Assembly: GCA_021292105.1 (NCBI GenBank)
Contig: CM037871.1
Span: forward strand, 55,884,866 to 55,948,865
Length of the DNA stretch: 64,000 nt
Direction: 5' to 3'
Source: Anadara kagoshimensis
Taxonomy: Eukaryota; Mollusca; Bivalvia; Arcoida; Arcidae
Both the position numbers and the translations under genes were made by a program. Below, piece after piece: positions 59,654-64,000 of this stretch. Under the pieces are notes generated by a model. It saw nothing but the letters and a program-made list of their open reading frames with translations, ran no database searches and was not told the origin of the DNA. Each line of letters opens with the position of its first letter. Within the stretch, counting starts at the first letter, position 1.

Positions 59654-59741
59654 TACATGTTTAGTTTTTATAGTGATCTTTATACAGAGATGGTTACTTT
59701 AGCATGTTTTACAAAGAATATTCCTTTTCAAAATGTGTTTT

Positions 59742-59757
59742 TAGCTCACCTGAGCCA

Positions 59758-59789
<32 letters not shown>

Positions 59790-59815
59790 GTCCGTTGTCT
59801 GTCGTCGTCGTCGTC

Positions 59816-59854
<39 letters not shown>

Positions 59855-60503
59855 ACGAACCACTGGGCAGATTTCAACGAGACTTGGTCAGATGCATATC
59901 TTGGTCGGTGCAATTCAAATTTGTTCGTGGTGTTGCCATGGCTACCATAACTAGGTCAAGGTGACCTAGGGGTGCAAAAATCTTAAAAAATCTTCTTCTC
60001 CGAAAGTATTGATTAGAGAAAAAATCTGATGTGATATTTGGCTTCTCTAGGGTCTTTAGCCTATAGTTTGTTCATTTTGTGAAATTCGGACAAAAAATAG
60101 GTTACGCGTTTTTGCGTTTAATTTTGAAAAAATCGTAAAATAGCTTCAAATTGTTATAACTTGACTATTTGGCCAGATAATGACATGGGGTTTTCAGTTT
60201 TGACATCTTGTTAGTATCTTCAAATTGAGGTCAAGGTCAATTGTGAAGGTCGTGACCTAATTTTTTTTACCTCTGATTATAATTATTATCTCGAAAACTA
60301 TAAACTTTTTGTATAGGCATGTATATTAGAATGTTGTAGGTATTGATACAACAATCATTTTGGTGTATAGAAAAAGGTCATGGGTTCAAAGGTCAAGGTC
60401 ACAGATGTAAAACAATACCAAAATGGTTACTTATCTCGAAAACTATAAACTTTTTGTATAGGCATTTATATTAGAATGTTGTAGGTATTGATACAACGAT
60501 CAA
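59742..60503 (+). mobile_element. Helentron-like element, family A, interrupted copy
   Basis: Starts TTAGCTCACCTGAGCCAAAG, has a short (GTC)n/(CGT)n run, the conserved unique region and about 1.3 of the 145-bp units. It breaks off at TACAACGATCA, where the second long-TIR element begins. Confidence 0.85.
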
Positions 60504-61204
60504 AACTGTGGTACAGCGTACACGGGATATTAAAGCATAAAGTGAGCAAAACAGCCAGTGTAAACAACACCAGCGTGAGTCCAAAGTCGATTTTTGACTT
60601 ATCTGTTCATTTTAACATGTGATTGTGTATTGGGGCATCAATCGGACACATAAACGTTTCTATCGAAATAGTTAACTGCATCTGATACACTGTTTAAACT
60701 TTTAAACAAATTGATAAAGCGCAAGTGCTCACCTGTGATTTTGCCGTCGCCGGGAGTTTCTGTTCAATATTTCAATTTTCACTTCTTAATTAAAAATTCT
60801 GAAGCGTACAATTCCTCTAGGATGTTAAGAACTACATGTCGACCAAATTTCAGCTCAATGTATTGCGAAATAAAAGAGCAGGAGACGTTGAAAGATCGAC
60901 GTGGTGTACTGGGAATTGATTCTCATCATTGTTTTAGTGTACTGGGAATTGCAAAATTACGATAACCGGGAATTGTGTATAACATTATTTTCAAGTCCCA
61001 ATTTTTAAAGAAATCGGGGATTGCGAATGTATGATACAGTTTGTATGCATGGTGCATACAATAATAAATAAGTTTCACGGTGCAAGTTAATATTAGGTGT
61101 TCATAGAAAAGGCTCTAACCTTGATTTCAAAATTGAATTAGGTATATTGCCAATATTAAGAGACATAAAGTGATTCAATAGTTTCATAAAAATGTTTAAC
61201 ACTT

Positions 61205-61865
61205 AAGGATATCCAAACTAATATGATATCCACAATAGGAAAATATGACCTTCAAATTTAAAAGTAAAAATGTGGGTTGTGGGATTTAAACGCAACAGAA
61301 AGGCCCTTGTTCTAGAAGGTCTGTCATTGATGCAATCCCAGAAAAGGTCAATAAATTTTATGATATTAATTGTTACGACTGACAAGCGAGTTACAAAATG
61401 GTATGTAGCCAGTTGGCATTTCACAGGAAATACATGTATTACATTTAATTCTGACAGAAAATCTTGCAATGAGAAATGCTTTCAGTTAGGTACTAATTTA
61501 CCAAGGCATCTGACAATTGGTCAGAAGCACATCAAGTGCACTTTGTTGTGTGCTTTTTTCAGAGATGAAACGTGGGTTCATCATTTAACCCCAGTGGCCA
61601 AAGTTTACACTTGATCACCCTGAAAAAAAACCAATACTGTTACATCAGCTGGAGAGGGTATGACCTCGGCTCCCAGTGATGCTGATCATAATCTGGTGGT
61701 AGGTTATCTCCAAAAGGGACAAACAATCAATGACACATACTATTTATCACTTAGATGCAGTTACGGAAAATTATTAAATTCAAGAAATGGGGGAAAGCTC
61801 AGTAAAGATGCTGTTCCGCTAAAAGTAGCCTATTTAAATCAGACAAATCTTAAGAGAAGTTAGTG
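61205..61865 (+). pseudogene. Decayed mariner-like transposase fragment A, second copy
   Basis: Frame-shifted pieces VTTDKRVTKWYVAS, GQKHIKCTLLCAFFRDETWV followed by HHLTP (first catalytic Asp context), and GYLQKGQTINDTYYLSL. Better preserved around DETWVHH than the first copy but interrupted by stops. Confidence 0.78.
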
Positions 61866-62213
61866 AAACTGCAGCCGGTTGGTGCTTGGTATATGTGTAA
61901 TACCTTATTTTCATTATTATTAGAACTTGTTCTCGTCTATATAATGATTAAAAATTGCCGATTAAAGGTAAAATATATCACGTTTTAAACAGCATCACTT
62001 ATGAGTGGCCGGAATTGTGCACCGTTGTCAGTATGTAGGTTGCATTTACATAGAACATACTGGCTTCAATATACAAGCTGTTCTTATTTAGAGGGGGTCT
62101 TTACGTTAATGTCACTAGACTCAAAAAAGACAATATAGCATTATAAAAACATTTATGTAGAATGAGTTTTTTTATATCTCATTTTACAAGGGACCATCCT
62201 ATCCTATTTTCGA

Positions 62214-62450
62214 TTGAGAGGCCGCGGTGGCCTAATGAATAAGACACCAGTCTACAAATCCAGGGTCTCTCACCGCTGTGTGTTCGAGTCCCACTCAGAC
62301 CACATGTGGGAAAGTGGTTTTTCCTTGCCGTTGGCCTTTACTGGTTTACCTGGCATACACGAACTTGTTCATAGATTAATAAAATTAATAGTTTTCGTCG
62401 CGAATAGCTGGAAATTTGCAGATGCGACGTTAACCAACCAACCAACCCAT
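62214..62450 (+). mobile_element. tRNA-derived SINE (second family), internally shortened
   Basis: GAGGCCGCGGTGGCCTAATG head and GTGTTCGAGTCCCACTCAGA B box; ends GATGCGACGTTAACCAACCA. Lacks about 120 bp present in the copy at 12911-13290. Confidence 0.8.
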
Positions 62451-62874
62451 TTCCGATTGTCCGACACGGTCATTATTTTTGTGCCTTGTTTCAATACATG
62501 TTTTATACCCGAATACAAAATTACACGCGTATCGAGGTGTCAGTATAGTTTTAGGCACTTTTTTGCAGAGCGTAACGGAATACATATTTTTGAGTTGCAC
62601 ATCCGATATTAAGGAATTAAAAAATGTATATAATATTTTACCAAGTGCATTATTTCTGAAATACTATGGTTATTCGCGTAGTAATATGATAAACTAACAG
62701 GCCTAAAATGGCAGTGTCTAAAAACTGGAAATTTTGAATACATGTACATGAAATTTGAGCTTTCATCGTGGATTTGCAGAAAATTGAATCAGTTGACATT
62801 AGGATTTTTCTATATTATTTGATAAAACTATATTTGCTTTCTGAACACATGAATTTAAAAAAAATCTTTCGAGC

Positions 62875-63515
62875 GGACTTTTGACAACCAAAGCATCAGT
62901 ATACGACGCCTTGTTGAAGCGTTTATGTCAAAAGATTCTAAATAAAAGACTGTATACGAGATTTTGGTACAATAATATAAGCCAGACAATGAAGCACAGA
63001 GTCGTCAGTGGATGGGGCCTGGGCCCCCTAGGTCAAAGAAGGTTAAGAAGCATTAGTCTACTGGCAATGTGATGGCCACAGTATTTTGGGACGCAAAAGG
63101 TGTTACTGTGTGTGACTTTTAACCAAAGAGAAGTACAGTGATAACTGGAGTGTACTATATGCAAACTTGCTAGACCACCCGAGAACTGATATCCGTGAAA
63201 CCGCCGCAACAGGACAACGCAAGAGTACACAGTTGCAAAGTTACAATGAAGGCTGTGGGGCGAAATACCACATTCTGCCTAGCTCGTAGCGACTTCTTTT
63301 CCCAAAATTAAAAAATGATACCCGAGGACGTCATTTCAGGTCTGACCAAGAAGTCGTGAAGACAGTTGAGTGTGTCAATGGAAATGACCCTGTCTTTTTC
63401 AGTTCTGGGGTGATGGACAAGTGGATCACACTAGAGGACACCGAATTACGTTAAAAAGAAGAGGTGGATCTAATCTGGAAAAAAGGTTAAGCTGGTTTCT
63501 TATTGATTCGCCGTC
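62875..63515 (+). pseudogene. Decayed mariner-like transposase fragment C, second copy
   Basis: Same order of broken pieces as 17755-18350, including the TATTTTGGGACGCAAAAGG stretch (VFWDAKG context) and the CACTAGAGGACACCGA C-terminal region. No usable frame. Confidence 0.75.
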
Positions 63516-64000
63516 GTAAATAAAAATTCAAAATAAACACATGACAAAAAAAAAATGAAAAAAATGTGTTATATTGTTAAAACTTTTTATTTATAAATCA
63601 GTTTTTCAAGACGTTTACTCTCGTCACATTTGTGGATCTAAAACTGCTTCCGACGACTGTCTCATCTTGACCTTTGATATAAATAAATCCTATTTTAGTT
63701 GGTTGATTCGATCTAATGACATTAGGTTATAAAATATTTTAAAAGATTTCTCAAATTGTAATCTTCATTTTCCTGCTCAGTTCCAAACTACAAAGTTTTT
63801 CCCCTTTACTTTCACTAGTTGCATTCGCTATGACACTGTCAAACTTTAACAATTTAAGAACGGATTCTATTTTGACATTACACATGGGTCTTTGTAATGG
63901 TTTGGTAAACACTTAGATCTCTCTCAATCCACATATGTGTTTAAGATATGGTCTATGTATGTTTCATCTTTATCTCGTTTATAATGCATGAATAATAATT

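Larger units (their letters stand above)
60504..64000. mobile_element. Second copy of the long-TIR element, running off the window
   Basis: 60504-62690 follows 11197-13515; it then jumps to sequence equal to 17574-18860 (62697-64000). The roughly 4 kb of copy 1 containing mariner B and the satellite is absent. The tip reads AACTGTGGTACAGCG rather than CACTGTGG. About 600 bp, including the right TIR, should lie beyond base 64000. Confidence 0.9.

Noticed and set aside
60504-64000. Remaining CHD1 exons (SLIDE and CHCT) before the window end
   Set aside because: The whole stretch aligns to the long-TIR element; no SLIDE-like coding sequence was found.

Overview
This window looks like nuclear DNA from a lophotrochozoan, most likely a bivalve mollusc. 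The evidence is AT-rich sequence, short exons with GT-AG introns, tRNA-derived SINEs with (ACTC)n tails, and elements that begin AGCTCACCTGA and end in a GGCCCATGGGCC hairpin followed by CTTGTT. The clade assignment is inference from repeat style, and I do not name a species. There is one clear protein-coding gene, one tRNA gene and a great deal of repeat-derived DNA.

The gene is CHD1 (CHD1/CHD2-type chromodomain helicase DNA-binding protein), on the + strand. I traced 26 consecutive coding exons from 35656 to 59269, about 1,270 codons. Apart from one frameshift near 56940, the phase is consistent across every junction. The exons encode a Ser/acidic/basic N-terminus, two chromodomains, the complete Snf2 ATPase, the bridge region and the SANT part of the DNA-binding domain. 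The SLIDE part and the C-terminal CHCT domain must lie beyond base 64000. A possible first exon with promoter-like motifs lies at about 21480-21614, which would make intron 1 about 14 kb.

Layout. 1-4840: AT-rich DNA with SINE copies and microsatellites. 4841-7497: a 39-bp minisatellite with a nine-unit higher-order period. 7500-11196: SINE, hairpins, a 90-bp palindrome and an interspersed AT-rich repeat. 11197-19473: an 8.3-kb element with inverted repeats of roughly 460 bp, termini CACTGT, a 5-bp target duplication (GTATA) and an identifiable empty-site relative at 9660-9690. It contains three decayed mariner transposase fragments, a SINE and a satellite. 19474-20863: Helentron-like element and repeats. 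20864-20935: tRNA-Val(CAC), minus strand. 21000-21800: CHD1 promoter candidate. 21615-35655: putative intron 1, with four diverged tandem units of 1.5-2 kb and two Helentron-like elements built of 145-bp repeats. 35656-59269: CHD1 exons, with introns carrying SINEs, a deleted mariner, a hAT/ZNF862-like fragment and minisatellites. 59270-64000: a CHD1 intron holding a young SINE and a Helentron-like element that is interrupted at about 60504 by a second, internally shorter copy of the 8.3-kb element.

Most worth following up: the unclassified long-TIR element with RSS/Transib-like ends; a fourfold tandem duplication of a CHD1 3' splice site; a frameshift in a CHD1 exon; and arrays of nuclear-receptor-like half-sites that transposons have brought into CHD1 introns.
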